IMG/VR virus record: IMGVR_UViG_3300047586_000066
Location: 1 to 64,000 of that record
Strand: one strand, 5' to 3'
From: a virus
Length of the DNA: 64,000 nt
The position numbers and the translations under genes are program-made. Position 1 is the first letter of the stretch; each line of letters opens with the position of its first letter. Shown piece after piece: positions 14,471 to 22,170 of the stretch. The notes under the pieces are model-generated. The model saw nothing but the letters and a program-made list of their open reading frames with translations, was not told where the DNA came from and made no database searches.

Positions 14471-14704
14471 CTAAACTGCTTGCATCTGCTTTTTCCGCTC
14501 CTCTAGGAAAGCGAAGGTTGCCGGATCATCAGCCTTGAGGCGACGACATTCCTCTTTGCTGTAGGCCCGCCACTGTCCATTGTTCCCATAAGTGAGATAT
14601 CCTCCGCACTTGTAGCAGATGTTCGTATCTCCCTCGACTGGGATCTTTCCGGAAAGGTTCCGGCTAAGATCGACCTCTCGGCCGCATAAAGGGCAATTAT
14701 TCAT
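14471..14704 (-). CDS. Small zinc-ribbon protein
   Basis: 77 residues. CPLCG at the N-terminus and CYKCGG about 25 residues on form a ribbon; the C-terminal half is a charged helix. Function unknown. Confidence 0.65.
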   Translation of the reverse strand: MNNCPLCGREVDLSRNLSGKIPVEGDTNICYKCGGYLTYGNNGQWRAYSKEECRRLKADDPATFAFLEERKKQMQAV

Positions 14705-14712
14705 AATGCTCC

Positions 14713-15327
14713 TTACTGGACCGATGGTTGAGCCGACTCACCGGTTGGAGTCTCCATAGGAAGAACCATCTGGAAGGCTTCACGCATCTTGACCAGATCG
14801 GATCTCCAGGCCCCATGGCGCTCAACGATGGCGCAGAATTCCTCAACATCGTGATCCTTGATGTAGAAGCCCTTGGGATCCCGGGCGCAATGGCACAACT
14901 CATGATCGACCAGGGCAATCTGCTGTTCGATGGTCAGGATGTCCCAGCGGTACTCGTCGATTTCGATGATGAAGTCGAACCCGGTGAGCGTGTAATAGAT
15001 TGCCGGAACGTTTCGCGCCGTGCCTATAGCCTTGCGCTTTCCTATTCTTTGCGGAGCCTGGATTGCAATCCTCCCGTCCTTGTCCCGCGGAGTCAGTTTC
15101 ATCAAATAAGCTATCTTCGCGCTGGCAAGGTGGATATGGTGGACCTTGATGAGATCTTTTGCGATCTCCTCAACTCGTTCGGACACTTCGTATTCGGCAG
15201 CCATGTTTTTTCTCCCTCCCTTGGAGATATGTTTTGTGATGCAATCGAGGCAGAGTCCATTATCTGTAGCCCCGGATTTCTGGCACTTGCTACATTTCTG
15301 ATCCATGTTCACGGTTATGGTAAGCAT
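14713..15327 (-). CDS. Phage metallopeptidase-like protein with an N-terminal zinc finger
   Basis: 204 residues from ATG 15327. KCSKCQKSG...GLCLDC is a zinc finger at residues ~12-30. The C-terminal part carries IALVDHELCHC and, 20 residues later, DHDVEEF: an HExxH-like HELCH with a third acidic or histidine ligand, as in phage putative metallopeptidases. A second strong ribosome site before an internal ATG at about 15204 suggests the peptidase domain might also be made alone. Substrate unknown. Confidence 0.65.
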   Translation of the reverse strand: MLTITVNMDQKCSKCQKSGATDNGLCLDCITKHISKGGRKNMAAEYEVSERVEEIAKDLIKVHHIHLASAKIAYLMKLTPRDKDGRIAIQAPQRIGKRKAIGTARNVPAIYYTLTGFDFIIEIDEYRWDILTIEQQIALVDHELCHCARDPKGFYIKDHDVEEFCAIVERHGAWRSDLVKMREAFQMVLPMETPTGESAQPSVQ

Positions 15328-15332
15328 CGGAT

Positions 15333-15530
15333 CTACCTCTTCGTCCTTCTGAATTTGTCTGCCTCCGGGCACGTTGCGAAGTGCGCGGTACAGTCATCGT
15401 TCAGAGGTATCATTTTTCCGTTTGGGGTCTCCCAGAATTCTATGGGAGCATGACACGATCGGCACTGGGATGCACTCTTAAATTTGTATCCCTGTGCCTC
15501 GAGCTCTTCTTCTGTTTTCGGAAAAGGCAT
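15333..15530 (-). CDS. Small phage zinc protein
   Basis: 65 residues. CRSCHAPIEFWETPNGKMIPLN and a C-terminal ATC provide likely metal ligands. The same TPxGKxxPL pattern is common in small phage proteins of unknown role. Confidence 0.65.
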   Translation of the reverse strand: MPFPKTEEELEAQGYKFKSASQCRSCHAPIEFWETPNGKMIPLNDDCTAHFATCPEADKFRRTKR

Positions 15531-15531
15531 C

Positions 15532-15765
15532 CTATCTCTCCTGTTGATATTTGACTATATGGCATCCAGGCAGTTTGCAGTTAGTCTGTTCGTGGAGTTT
15601 CATCGCAATATCCTTGATGTCCATGCTTCCGGCCCAGCTCACGAAAACGAGCTTCTCGCACTTGAAATAAATGGTCCAGGGACCAGTGTATCCCTTTTTA
15701 GCCCTGCTCTCCGACTTCTTTTTGTACGCCACTTTCCCGATTTTGTCCCTGTGACTTTTGTCCAC
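15532..15765 (-). CDS. Small basic protein
   Basis: 77 residues, very basic N-terminus, then WTIYFKCEKLVFVSWAG. Overlaps the following gene by 68 bases. No family recognised. Confidence 0.5.
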   Translation of the reverse strand: MDKSHRDKIGKVAYKKKSESRAKKGYTGPWTIYFKCEKLVFVSWAGSMDIKDIAMKLHEQTNCKLPGCHIVKYQQER

Positions 15766-16009
15766 TGGTTTCCTCCAGTTTTACCTCTCGAATTATCGTT
15801 GCCTTCCTGATCAGCAATAGTGCCAGCTTATCAGCTTCATCTTCATCAAGAGAGAGAACGTTCACTGGATCGTTGAAGAGCATTACTATCTTCATGGAAT
15901 CCTTATCCACTCCCACAGCGAACCGGATCTTGTCCTCCTCCATCTTCCCGATAGCCTCCGGCACAGGCTTCGCCTCTGAACCCCACAACTTTGCTAACCA
16001 CTTTCTCAT
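15698..16009 (-). CDS. Hypothetical protein
   Basis: 103 residues, acidic centre (LSLDEDEADKLALLLIRKA) and a Q/G-rich tail. It overlaps the last 107 bases of the adenylosuccinate-synthetase-like gene, which is long for this operon and suggests one of the two ends or starts is misplaced. Confidence 0.5.
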   Translation of the reverse strand: MRKWLAKLWGSEAKPVPEAIGKMEEDKIRFAVGVDKDSMKIVMLFNDPVNVLSLDEDEADKLALLLIRKATIIREVKLEETSGQKSQGQNRESGVQKEVGEQG

Positions 16010-17225
16010 TTGATTTCGGCCCCCATGACGTGAACCCTACCTTGAAATTGAGATTGCTCTCGAGTGTGTCTACGACTGACTCCGTTCTCAAAAGCGACGG
16101 GCTGCATCTGTTCAAATAAGCGGGAGTGTTTTCCAATATTGTATATTCGAATCCGCTTCTGGTCACGTAAGCGTCACAGTAGATAACCCCCTCTGACTTC
16201 CCGATCCGATCCATGTGAGTCAGAGCCAGGAAGTCGACCCCGCCGATTGCTTGTAGAGAATATCTCAGCGCGGGAATGTCCAGGTAGCCTTTTCTTACAG
16301 ATCCTTGCCATTGACCGTTTACGTTGTGAAGCTCAGAGTGCTTTATATTACCCGTTTCGGCCACGAATGGCCCGGCGCCGTGCCGGGTGAAGTAGGTCCG
16401 GGTTACGCCGACTCGAAGGACCTGGGCATTCATTCCCGAAAGGAGCTTGGTTGCGTTTCCAAAACTACAGTTGCTCCAGGTGTTGTAAGGCGAACATCCA
16501 TACTTTTCATCCAACAGCATGCCCTGGGCGCCTTCGAACACCATCGCCTCTGGGAGTTCTGAAGCGATAACCTCACGCCAGGTTTTGATCTTCACCTTTG
16601 GCCAGAAGTCTTTGGTATAAAAGCGTAGTTCATCGACCGGATTGATGACCGCCATCTGTTTGTAGATCTCATCCGCTGTATGATCCATGCCCAAAAAAGG
16701 CATACACTTCGCCAGATTCTTTGCCCTGACGATATGCAACCGCTCACGCGCATAGGGACTTAGGATATCGCAAACAAGAAATGATTTTCCCTCTTCGTGA
16801 TCAGACTGGGCCTCTCCAATCCCCATGCCGCAAGATCCATGGCGATCTCCTCCCCGGGCAAGTTCCTTGATCCGATTCGCCATCCATTGCCAGGGAGTGA
16901 TGATGATCGCATTCGGGTCCACGTAGGGGTACGGGATACCCCAAGTGTCTTTTTCCTTTAGAACATCATGCTCGTTTATCATCGCGTAGGGTTCGATGAG
17001 CATGTGCTCGCTGAGGTAAGTCTGGCAGCCAGGAATAAAGCTGCCAGACCCGAATTGCGCGAAACAATGGTGCCGGCCGTCCTCTGTGATCACATTATGG
17101 CCAGCCTGGGGCCCGCCGTTGTAGCGGACCACCAGTTTCGCGCCATAGTGCCGGCAAAGAAAGTCGACCATCGTCCCTTTGCCTTCATCACCAAAAGCCA
17201 GGCCGGCAACCAAGATCGCTTTCAT
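15903..17225 (-). CDS. Adenylosuccinate-synthetase-like enzyme (PurA/PurZ superfamily)
   Basis: 440 residues, family length. The N-terminus GLAFGDEGKGT matches the PurA nucleotide loop and keeps the aspartate that characterised PurZ enzymes replace with serine. VRYNGGPQAGHNV, HGSCGMGIGE and EGAQGMLLD follow in order. The aspartate-binding loop is GQWQGSVRKGYLD rather than the bacterial GRRRRTGWLD, closer to archaeal PurA and PurZ. PurA joins IMP and aspartate; PurZ does the same with dGMP on the way to 2-aminoadenine DNA. Substrate here is undecided. The last 30 residues look like read-through into the next gene, since GPKSNEK would be a natural end. Confidence 0.82.
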   Translation of the reverse strand: MKAILVAGLAFGDEGKGTMVDFLCRHYGAKLVVRYNGGPQAGHNVITEDGRHHCFAQFGSGSFIPGCQTYLSEHMLIEPYAMINEHDVLKEKDTWGIPYPYVDPNAIIITPWQWMANRIKELARGGDRHGSCGMGIGEAQSDHEEGKSFLVCDILSPYARERLHIVRAKNLAKCMPFLGMDHTADEIYKQMAVINPVDELRFYTKDFWPKVKIKTWREVIASELPEAMVFEGAQGMLLDEKYGCSPYNTWSNCSFGNATKLLSGMNAQVLRVGVTRTYFTRHGAGPFVAETGNIKHSELHNVNGQWQGSVRKGYLDIPALRYSLQAIGGVDFLALTHMDRIGKSEGVIYCDAYVTRSGFEYTILENTPAYLNRCSPSLLRTESVVDTLESNLNFKVGFTSWGPKSNEKVVSKVVGFRGEACAGGYREDGGGQDPVRCGSG

Positions 17226-17626
17226 TTCTCACTCCGGTTAGAACGGTTTCTCTCATAATCAGCCCTGCATTTTTTGTGATAACAGGCGATGTTGAGCCCT
17301 TCTCTACTCCTAATTACAAGGGACAACAGAGAATCGTATGATCTACAGTAAGAGCAGATTCGCCATGCAGGATTTCCACACGCTTTTAAGGCTCTCATCC
17401 TCTGATGAAGTAGAGAGTGATAACCCCTATTCTGACAAATAATTAGATTTTTCGGGTCATTATTCATCGGATCTTCATCAAAATGGTGGACCTCTGCCTT
17501 TTCGGGCAGATATCTTCCAAGAGCTCTCTCTGCAATGATTATATGTTCGAGGACATCTCCTTTATGTGCTCTCGGATGGCCATCGACTCTCACTGTTACG
17601 ACTCTCCGTTTTTTCCTTTTTATCAT
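17222..17626 (-). CDS. HNH homing-type endonuclease
   Basis: 134 residues. VHHFDEDPMNNDPKNLIICQNRGYHSLLH is the HNH core (residues ~46-75) and two CxxC/CxxxC pairs follow, as in zinc-stabilised HNH nucleases. It starts next to the stop of the VWA gene and ends over the start of the PurA-like gene, a position typical of a free-standing intergenic homing endonuclease. Confidence 0.85.
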   Translation of the reverse strand: MIKRKKRRVVTVRVDGHPRAHKGDVLEHIIIAERALGRYLPEKAEVHHFDEDPMNNDPKNLIICQNRGYHSLLHQRMRALKACGNPAWRICSYCRSYDSLLSLVIRSREGLNIACYHKKCRADYERNRSNRSEK

Positions 17627-17629
17627 GCT

Positions 17630-18670
17630 CTACAACCTGTCAACTCCACCGGCATTACCGGAAACCGAGGGGAGTCCGTCTGCCGAATAACGGCTGATCT
17701 CACCAGTGGTTTTACTCAAAGCAACCAATGATGAAGATATACCAGCGTCAGCGACACCATCAGATACGATGTCGTCCAAACCAACATATTCTTCACAAAT
17801 GGCTACCGCGGACACGATGCATTCGCAGATCTTCGCCGGGTCTTCCAGCTTGATCACGTTCTGTTGGCTGAGATGACGGACCCACCAGGTTTCGAGTTCC
17901 CGATCGGAATAGTGCGAGGTCATGTTCGGGATTATCATAAAAATGTGATATTTCTGTTTCGCTTCCTCGAGGATGGCCTCAAGACTGATTTCGTCTTGGA
18001 TGGTCTCGCCCAGGACGTCCAGGACCTTCTGTTTTGTAAGTTTCCTGTATGCGTGCTCGTCGCCGATCAGAAAGACGTAGCCTTTCCGGCCGCGCTTCTC
18101 CATGTGATCGTGGACCGTGTGCCGGGCCATGAAATAGAGCGCCAGCTCGTACTCTTCATCATAGGTCCCGCCGCCCATGCCGGTAAGCCACAGGTTCGTC
18201 AGGTTGTCATCGATCTCGATGCCTGACTCGAACTGCCCGATTTGGAATGTTCCACCGCTACCGGCGAAACTACGCATGGCATCGTAATCGTCGACAGCTC
18301 CGATCATGATTGCCGGGTAGCCTTCTCCCAGGTACTTCTTGCCGGACGCCTTGTCATCCAAGAAGCATCCCATTAGCTTCGAAAGCTCCTTCTGGATGAT
18401 CTTAGGAACTTGGTCCATGGATCCCGTGGTGTCACAGATCACGGCCACAGGAACGGACACCGGATGTTTGTCTGAATCTCGGGCCTCACGGATCTTCACG
18501 CCTTTAGGATCGAGTGAGGGATGGACTTTGGCTTCCGCCACTCCAGTTTTGATGTCGTGGCTATATTTGAAAGTTGCATCCTCTTTGCTGATTCCCATGG
18601 CAGAAGCCAGATTTACCCGGCTTATTGTTCGAGATGCGTAATCGACTTTTGAATATGAACTTCCACCCAT
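17630..18670 (-). CDS. von Willebrand A domain protein
   Basis: 346 residues with VWA from ~75 to 290. MIDAS is complete: D80-x-S/T82-x-S84 (CDTTGSM), GGGTYDEEY for the threonine, and a later acidic GDEHAY. The N-terminal 60 residues are soluble and the C-terminus is helical. It lies 12 bases downstream of a J-domain/kinase-fold gene, so the two are probably partners. It is unrelated in its N-terminus to the Ro60-like protein. Confidence 0.82.
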   Translation of the reverse strand: MGGSSYSKVDYASRTISRVNLASAMGISKEDATFKYSHDIKTGVAEAKVHPSLDPKGVKIREARDSDKHPVSVPVAVICDTTGSMDQVPKIIQKELSKLMGCFLDDKASGKKYLGEGYPAIMIGAVDDYDAMRSFAGSGGTFQIGQFESGIEIDDNLTNLWLTGMGGGTYDEEYELALYFMARHTVHDHMEKRGRKGYVFLIGDEHAYRKLTKQKVLDVLGETIQDEISLEAILEEAKQKYHIFMIIPNMTSHYSDRELETWWVRHLSQQNVIKLEDPAKICECIVSAVAICEEYVGLDDIVSDGVADAGISSSLVALSKTTGEISRYSADGLPSVSGNAGGVDRL

Positions 18671-18682
18671 TTGCTTTTCTCC

Positions 18683-19693
18683 TTATTTTGTGATTAGTTT
18701 TAATTCAACGAATTTCGCTGGACCAAATTCCTCTTTGGCAAGAGTGATCCAACGGTCCTGAACTCCCCAGGCGTCATGCGGCCGCGAGGCCGGTTGTCCT
18801 GCCATACACCATCTAATAAGATCCCTGAAACGCTTTGGCACTGAATTCGCAGCGAATTCCAGAGTCTTCATCAGCATGAATATGTCCGTGGCCGGCGACG
18901 GCAACCTCTTCAGCCTGACCTCCGGGGCATATAGATCTTGGTAGTCTTTAACCAGGGCCGGAATCCTGTCTCCGTTTCGGGACTTGCAGGAGTAGCACCA
19001 GTCGATCAGCTTCAATCCGTGGTCGGCCGGGTTGAAAAGAAGATGGTCCGGCAGGACCGCTCCGTGGATATATCCTTCTCGATGGACAAACCCAAGCACG
19101 CTCAGTGCCCGGTTCCCCATCCAAACTATGTGCCGGAAATCCTCTATCGATCCACCGGTTAGAACCATGATTTGCTTTAACGTGAAGTGTTGCTCTTCTC
19201 GGACGAAGACATTCACTCTACGGCCAGAGGCTTTCGTTCTCGCCTGAAGGTTCGGCAGATATTTGTGAAAATTGCCCATGGGTCCCGAGCCGCGTAGCAG
19301 CTTGAGAGCTTCCGCTTCACGGTCCATCAGATCGTTATCGATCGGCTTCCGGACTATTTTAAGCAGGAATGGAAGACCATCCGAATGTTCCGCTTCGTAG
19401 ATATCAGCGATATCCCCTTTTGCGAATGGGACCGTGACCACATACCCGCCGATTACAACCTGGACGGGCGCCGGACCTTTGGTCGCAAGGGAATACAGTT
19501 CATTCAATTTAGCAAAGGCTTTGGTCGCCCGGGCCTTGAAATCGTCCGGAACAACGTCTGGATGGACGATCCGGGCGTATCTTTTGAACATTTTCGCCGG
19601 ATCTTCCGAGGGCTCGATTAAATCCTTGTACTTGACGGCTGCTTCAATCTTTTTTAGATAGGTCTCCAGAGGTTCGTGTTTTGTCCTCTTCAC
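18683..19693 (-). CDS. J-domain fused to a protein-kinase-like fold
   Basis: 336 residues. Residues 1-70 are a J-domain with HPD at 44-46. The rest is kinase-like: lysine K112 in FLLKIV, E in the next helix, and a catalytic-loop region YIHGAVLPDHLLF at 209-220 followed by LKLIDW at 228-232. The usual HRD aspartate is replaced by alanine and DFG by IDW, so it may be a pseudokinase or use D216. Together with the adjacent VWA protein it looks like a two-gene cassette that could act on host chaperone or signalling proteins. Confidence 0.75.
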   Translation of the reverse strand: MKRTKHEPLETYLKKIEAAVKYKDLIEPSEDPAKMFKRYARIVHPDVVPDDFKARATKAFAKLNELYSLATKGPAPVQVVIGGYVVTVPFAKGDIADIYEAEHSDGLPFLLKIVRKPIDNDLMDREAEALKLLRGSGPMGNFHKYLPNLQARTKASGRRVNVFVREEQHFTLKQIMVLTGGSIEDFRHIVWMGNRALSVLGFVHREGYIHGAVLPDHLLFNPADHGLKLIDWCYSCKSRNGDRIPALVKDYQDLYAPEVRLKRLPSPATDIFMLMKTLEFAANSVPKRFRDLIRWCMAGQPASRPHDAWGVQDRWITLAKEEFGPAKFVELKLITK

Positions 19694-19732
19694 GGTTTCT
19701 CCCTTCTCTACCCAGTCTTGTTGAAGCCATAA

Positions 19733-19975
19733 TCACATTTTCCTGCCAAACGGAGGTATCGGCGGAATGGCGCTTACCGGGATGACCTTCGGGGGGCCAT
19801 CTGAAAACATCCAGCTTACCCAATGGCGAGCGTTGACCTGAAGCATTAGCTTCGGATCCCCCATTTCTGGATCATGGCCATAAACGCAGAGATGGCCTTT
19901 TTCGTCAACCTGAAGATCGTCTGCCTCGATCTGAACCTGTCCATTGATTAAAATGATCTGGTACTTTTGTGACAT
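19733..19975 (-). CDS. Small hypothetical protein
   Basis: 80 residues; MSQKYQIILINGQVQIEADDLQVDE looks like a beta sheet, and the tail is proline-rich (IPPIPPFGRK). No family recognised. Confidence 0.55.
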   Translation of the reverse strand: MSQKYQIILINGQVQIEADDLQVDEKGHLCVYGHDPEMGDPKLMLQVNARHWVSWMFSDGPPKVIPVSAIPPIPPFGRKM

Positions 19976-20170
19976 TCAAATCTCCTGATCCGGTTTCTTT
20001 TTTTGGAACCATTTGTAAATTGGTTCTACGACAGAATAGAGCCTGCCGCACCATTTCTCTATTTCTCTTTGACGCTCTTCAACCGTTCGAATCCGCTCAT
20101 CGAACGAGGCAAGCTGAGAGAGGAGACCTTCGATTCTTCGTTCTGTCGTCAGTTTGCTTTCTTCGCTCAT
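19976..20170 (-). CDS. Coiled-coil protein downstream of a CRISPR repeat
   Basis: 64 residues from ATG 20170 (MSEESKLTTERRIEGLLSQL), almost all one amphipathic helix with a tryptophan-rich end. No ribosome site is visible; the space upstream is taken by the solitary repeat. The longer frame that starts inside the repeat at a TTG is rejected. Confidence 0.5.
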   Translation of the reverse strand: MSEESKLTTERRIEGLLSQLASFDERIRTVEERQREIEKWCGRLYSVVEPIYKWFQKKKPDQEI

Positions 20171-20186
20171 GACTTTTGTGCCTGTC

Positions 20187-20217
20187 GTTTCAATCCACGC
20201 CCCGCGCAAGGGGCGAC
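20187..20217 (-). ncRNA. Solitary type I-C CRISPR repeat (RNA anti-CRISPR candidate)
   Basis: 31 bases on the minus strand with the form of a type I-C repeat: stem arms CGCCCC and GGGGCG around TTGCGC, then the 11-base handle TGGATTGAAAC. It lies alone in a 67-base gap between two genes; no second repeat or cas gene is near. Phage solitary repeat units of this kind are known to act as RNA anti-CRISPRs that trap Cas subunits. The 16 bases after the handle run into the next start codon. Confidence 0.78.
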
Positions 20218-20237
20218 ATTTCGAATATTGGTTTACT

Positions 20238-20720
20238 TTACTTCTTTCTGCGACGAATATAGCCTTTCATCTTCTCCAGGATTGACGGTTCCAGACTGTT
20301 CAAAGAATTCCTGATGCCCTGGACGTCCTCGTACACGGCCGGCAGCTTATCGAGCATCGGTTTTACGCGTTGATAAGCCATCAAGATGTTTTGGTACTCA
20401 GCCCGCATCTGCTCGAGGTCCAGCCTCATTTCCTCGACGTCGGACCTATAATTTTCCCCAAGGCTTTCGTTGATCTTCGTCTTCAGAGTCTCGACAAGAG
20501 TCTGCTGGGCGTTCGCTCTCTCATCCAGCCGGAAGATATGCTCCCAAGGGTGCTGAAAGCGGGACATTTCTGTTTCGTGGATGATCGGGTCATCATCGTC
20601 CGCGTTCTTTGCTAGGGCCTTAATCGTGAGGAGCTTTCCTCCGTCGATCATTCTCTTGACCGTTTCAACCCGCATGCCCATGAGATATGCTGCCTGTCTG
20701 ATGCTGAATACTCCGCTCAT
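20238..20720 (-). CDS. HTH (MerR/excisionase-like) protein with a long coiled coil
   Basis: 160 residues. The first ~40 (FSIRQAAYLMGMRVETVKRMIDGGKLLTIKA) form a winged HTH of the MerR/Xis kind. The remainder is a long helix rich in E, R and L with a basic end. Likely DNA-binding; it could also organise a complex. It overlaps its upstream neighbour at ATGA. Confidence 0.65.
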   Translation of the reverse strand: MSGVFSIRQAAYLMGMRVETVKRMIDGGKLLTIKALAKNADDDDPIIHETEMSRFQHPWEHIFRLDERANAQQTLVETLKTKINESLGENYRSDVEEMRLDLEQMRAEYQNILMAYQRVKPMLDKLPAVYEDVQGIRNSLNSLEPSILEKMKGYIRRRKK

Positions 20721-21043
20721 TTGTGAAGTTCCTCCATGATTTTTCCAATTGCCTTCGTCATTTCCTCTTCCCCCAGACCCATTGCCTTGACAATCAGATT
20801 GGCCTTTTCTTGGTCCACCATCTTATTCACGACCGTTGCTATAGCAGTCGCGCCGTTCCCGACTTCTATCGCCATGACCTGCATGATAATGGTGATTCCG
20901 GCCTTCCTGGCAAACGTGTCATAATCCACGAACATCTGCCGAGCCAGCTCCATCCTCTCGACGGCCGCTTGCTTGATCTCAGGAGGAATCGGACGGTTGC
21001 CTTTCAGTTGCGTGAAGTTCTCCGGGCTGATCTTATCGCTCAT
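20717..21043 (-). CDS. Small helical protein
   Basis: 108 residues, helical and methionine-rich (ITIIMQVMAIEVGNGATAIATVVNKMV). Coupled to the HTH gene downstream. Function unknown. Confidence 0.55.
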   Translation of the reverse strand: MSDKISPENFTQLKGNRPIPPEIKQAAVERMELARQMFVDYDTFARKAGITIIMQVMAIEVGNGATAIATVVNKMVDQEKANLIVKAMGLGEEEMTKAIGKIMEELHK

Positions 21044-21257
21044 CTTTTTGATCCTCTACCTTTTCAAGTGCTTGTTCCCACCAGTCCTCAAGGCTAATCT
21101 TGCCATCCCATAATACGTCAACTTCTATTGGGAATGGATACGGATCATTGTCATGGATGCGGACGACCGTTCCAATGCGGTTTTTGTTTTTCCTCCAGGT
21201 TATACTTAGCTGGGCGCCGCGGACGAGCCGGACGCGATCTCCCAGTTTGAAAGTCAT
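21033..21257 (-). CDS. Small SH3-like beta protein
   Basis: 74 residues: FKLGDRVRLVRG...GTVVRIHDNDPYPFPIEVDVLWDG has the spacing of a small beta-barrel of the KOW/SH3 type. Function unknown. Confidence 0.55.
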   Translation of the reverse strand: MTFKLGDRVRLVRGAQLSITWRKNKNRIGTVVRIHDNDPYPFPIEVDVLWDGKISLEDWWEQALEKVEDQKDER

Positions 21258-21463
21258 TGAATCGTCCTAGTCAATAAAAGAGTGTGCGCCGAGCATGATC
21301 TCATGCAGAACGACGGTCCAATCTCGATCCGGTACCCTTCTTCTTCAGAGAATTCGGCCTTCGTCACAGTTTTTCCGACCAGAGAACTGAGAAGGGCTTG
21401 AATTTTTTCCGTCGCAACCTCTTCTGTTTCGCCATCCATCGGGTTTCCGTTCGTCTTTTTCAT
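21254..21463 (-). CDS. Small hypothetical protein
   Basis: 69 residues from ATG 21463 with GGGAGAGAG upstream and a promoter-like element further up. No motif recognised; the C-terminus is cysteine/serine-rich. Confidence 0.5.
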   Translation of the reverse strand: MKKTNGNPMDGETEEVATEKIQALLSSLVGKTVTKAEFSEEEGYRIEIGPSFCMRSCSAHTLLLTRTIQ

Positions 21464-21487
21464 CAGTCTCTCTCCCAGTTTTGTATA

Positions 21488-21516
21488 GTAATATTACCTG
21501 TAGAGTAATTTGTCAA
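21488..21516 (-). promoter_or_regulatory. Leftward sigma-70-type promoter
   Basis: On the minus strand TTGACA (21511-21516) and TATTAC (21488-21493) are 17 bases apart, with AT-rich DNA around. It would drive 21463 and the genes after it. Confidence 0.55.
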
Positions 21517-21716
21517 CCAAATTTCGCTGGGATTATTCCCTTGTCCGGATCATAAGTGTAGAGCTTCGTTGCTATCCTTTGCTCTAACAGGTACGCATCA
21601 TCCAGAATGGATTGAATCATGACGCTGGTCGAGACCCCATAGCGTTCCGGGAACTGCGTGGCGATGTCACACATCTCATTGGCTGCGGCCTGGATCATCT
21701 TCAGAAGTTCAAGCAT
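21513..21716 (-). CDS. Small helical protein
   Basis: 67 residues, one long helix (LLKMIQAAANEMCDIATQF) and a conserved-looking LYTYDPDKGIIP end. The stop codon lies in the -35 region of the promoter just downstream. Confidence 0.55.
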   Translation of the reverse strand: MLELLKMIQAAANEMCDIATQFPERYGVSTSVMIQSILDDAYLLEQRIATKLYTYDPDKGIIPAKFG

Positions 21717-21964
21717 CAGTCAACAATTCCTTTTAGATTTGGTGTTTCAAAATGCCTTTTACAATAGTCCACGTCTGGGCCATGGTGAACCGAACACATG
21801 GAACAGACTGGAGCATCGCAGGTTTTACCGTCCGAGAACTTCCAGTCACACAATAAAGTAGTCGGCCTGCCACAATAGACGCATTTTTTCGACTTCGGTG
21901 TTCGCCCTCGAGTACAAGCGATCACTCCGCCGCCGTCCGGGAACTTTATAGGTATGCAGGGCAT
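21716..21964 (-). CDS. Zinc-finger protein with two or three knuckles
   Basis: 82 residues. CVYCG, CD...C, CSMC and CKRHFE supply seven cysteines and two histidines in the pattern of paired zinc fingers. Function unknown; likely nucleic-acid or protein binding. Confidence 0.65.
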   Translation of the reverse strand: MPCIPIKFPDGGGVIACTRGRTPKSKKCVYCGRPTTLLCDWKFSDGKTCDAPVCSMCSVHHGPDVDYCKRHFETPNLKGIVD

Positions 21965-22170
21965 TATCGGACCCCCGGTTCTTTATAGTCTTTCCTGAGT
22001 TTCATCTTGCGCTGGTGTTCCTTATCGAACATTTCTATGACTTTGGGCTGACACCTTGGACAGAGCCAGCGTCCGACGTTCTCCATCCAGGAAAGTAGGC
22101 CAGGGTTTCCGCACCAATCGCACAAAGCTGGCATGGGATACGGGTCCTTCATGGCATTACCACGAACCAT
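21964..22170 (-). CDS. Small zinc-ribbon protein
   Basis: 68 residues from ATG 22170, preceded by GGAGG. CDWCG and CPRCQ form a ribbon, then a basic helix. The longer frame lacks a ribosome site. Confidence 0.65.
   Translation of the reverse strand: MVRGNAMKDPYPMPALCDWCGNPGLLSWMENVGRWLCPRCQPKVIEMFDKEHQRKMKLRKDYKEPGVR

Noticed and set aside
15903-17225. A straightforward PurZ call
   Set aside because: The diagnostic serine is aspartate and the partner genes are not in the window.
20187-20217. CRISPR array
   Set aside because: Only one repeat, no spacer-repeat continuation and no cas genes nearby.
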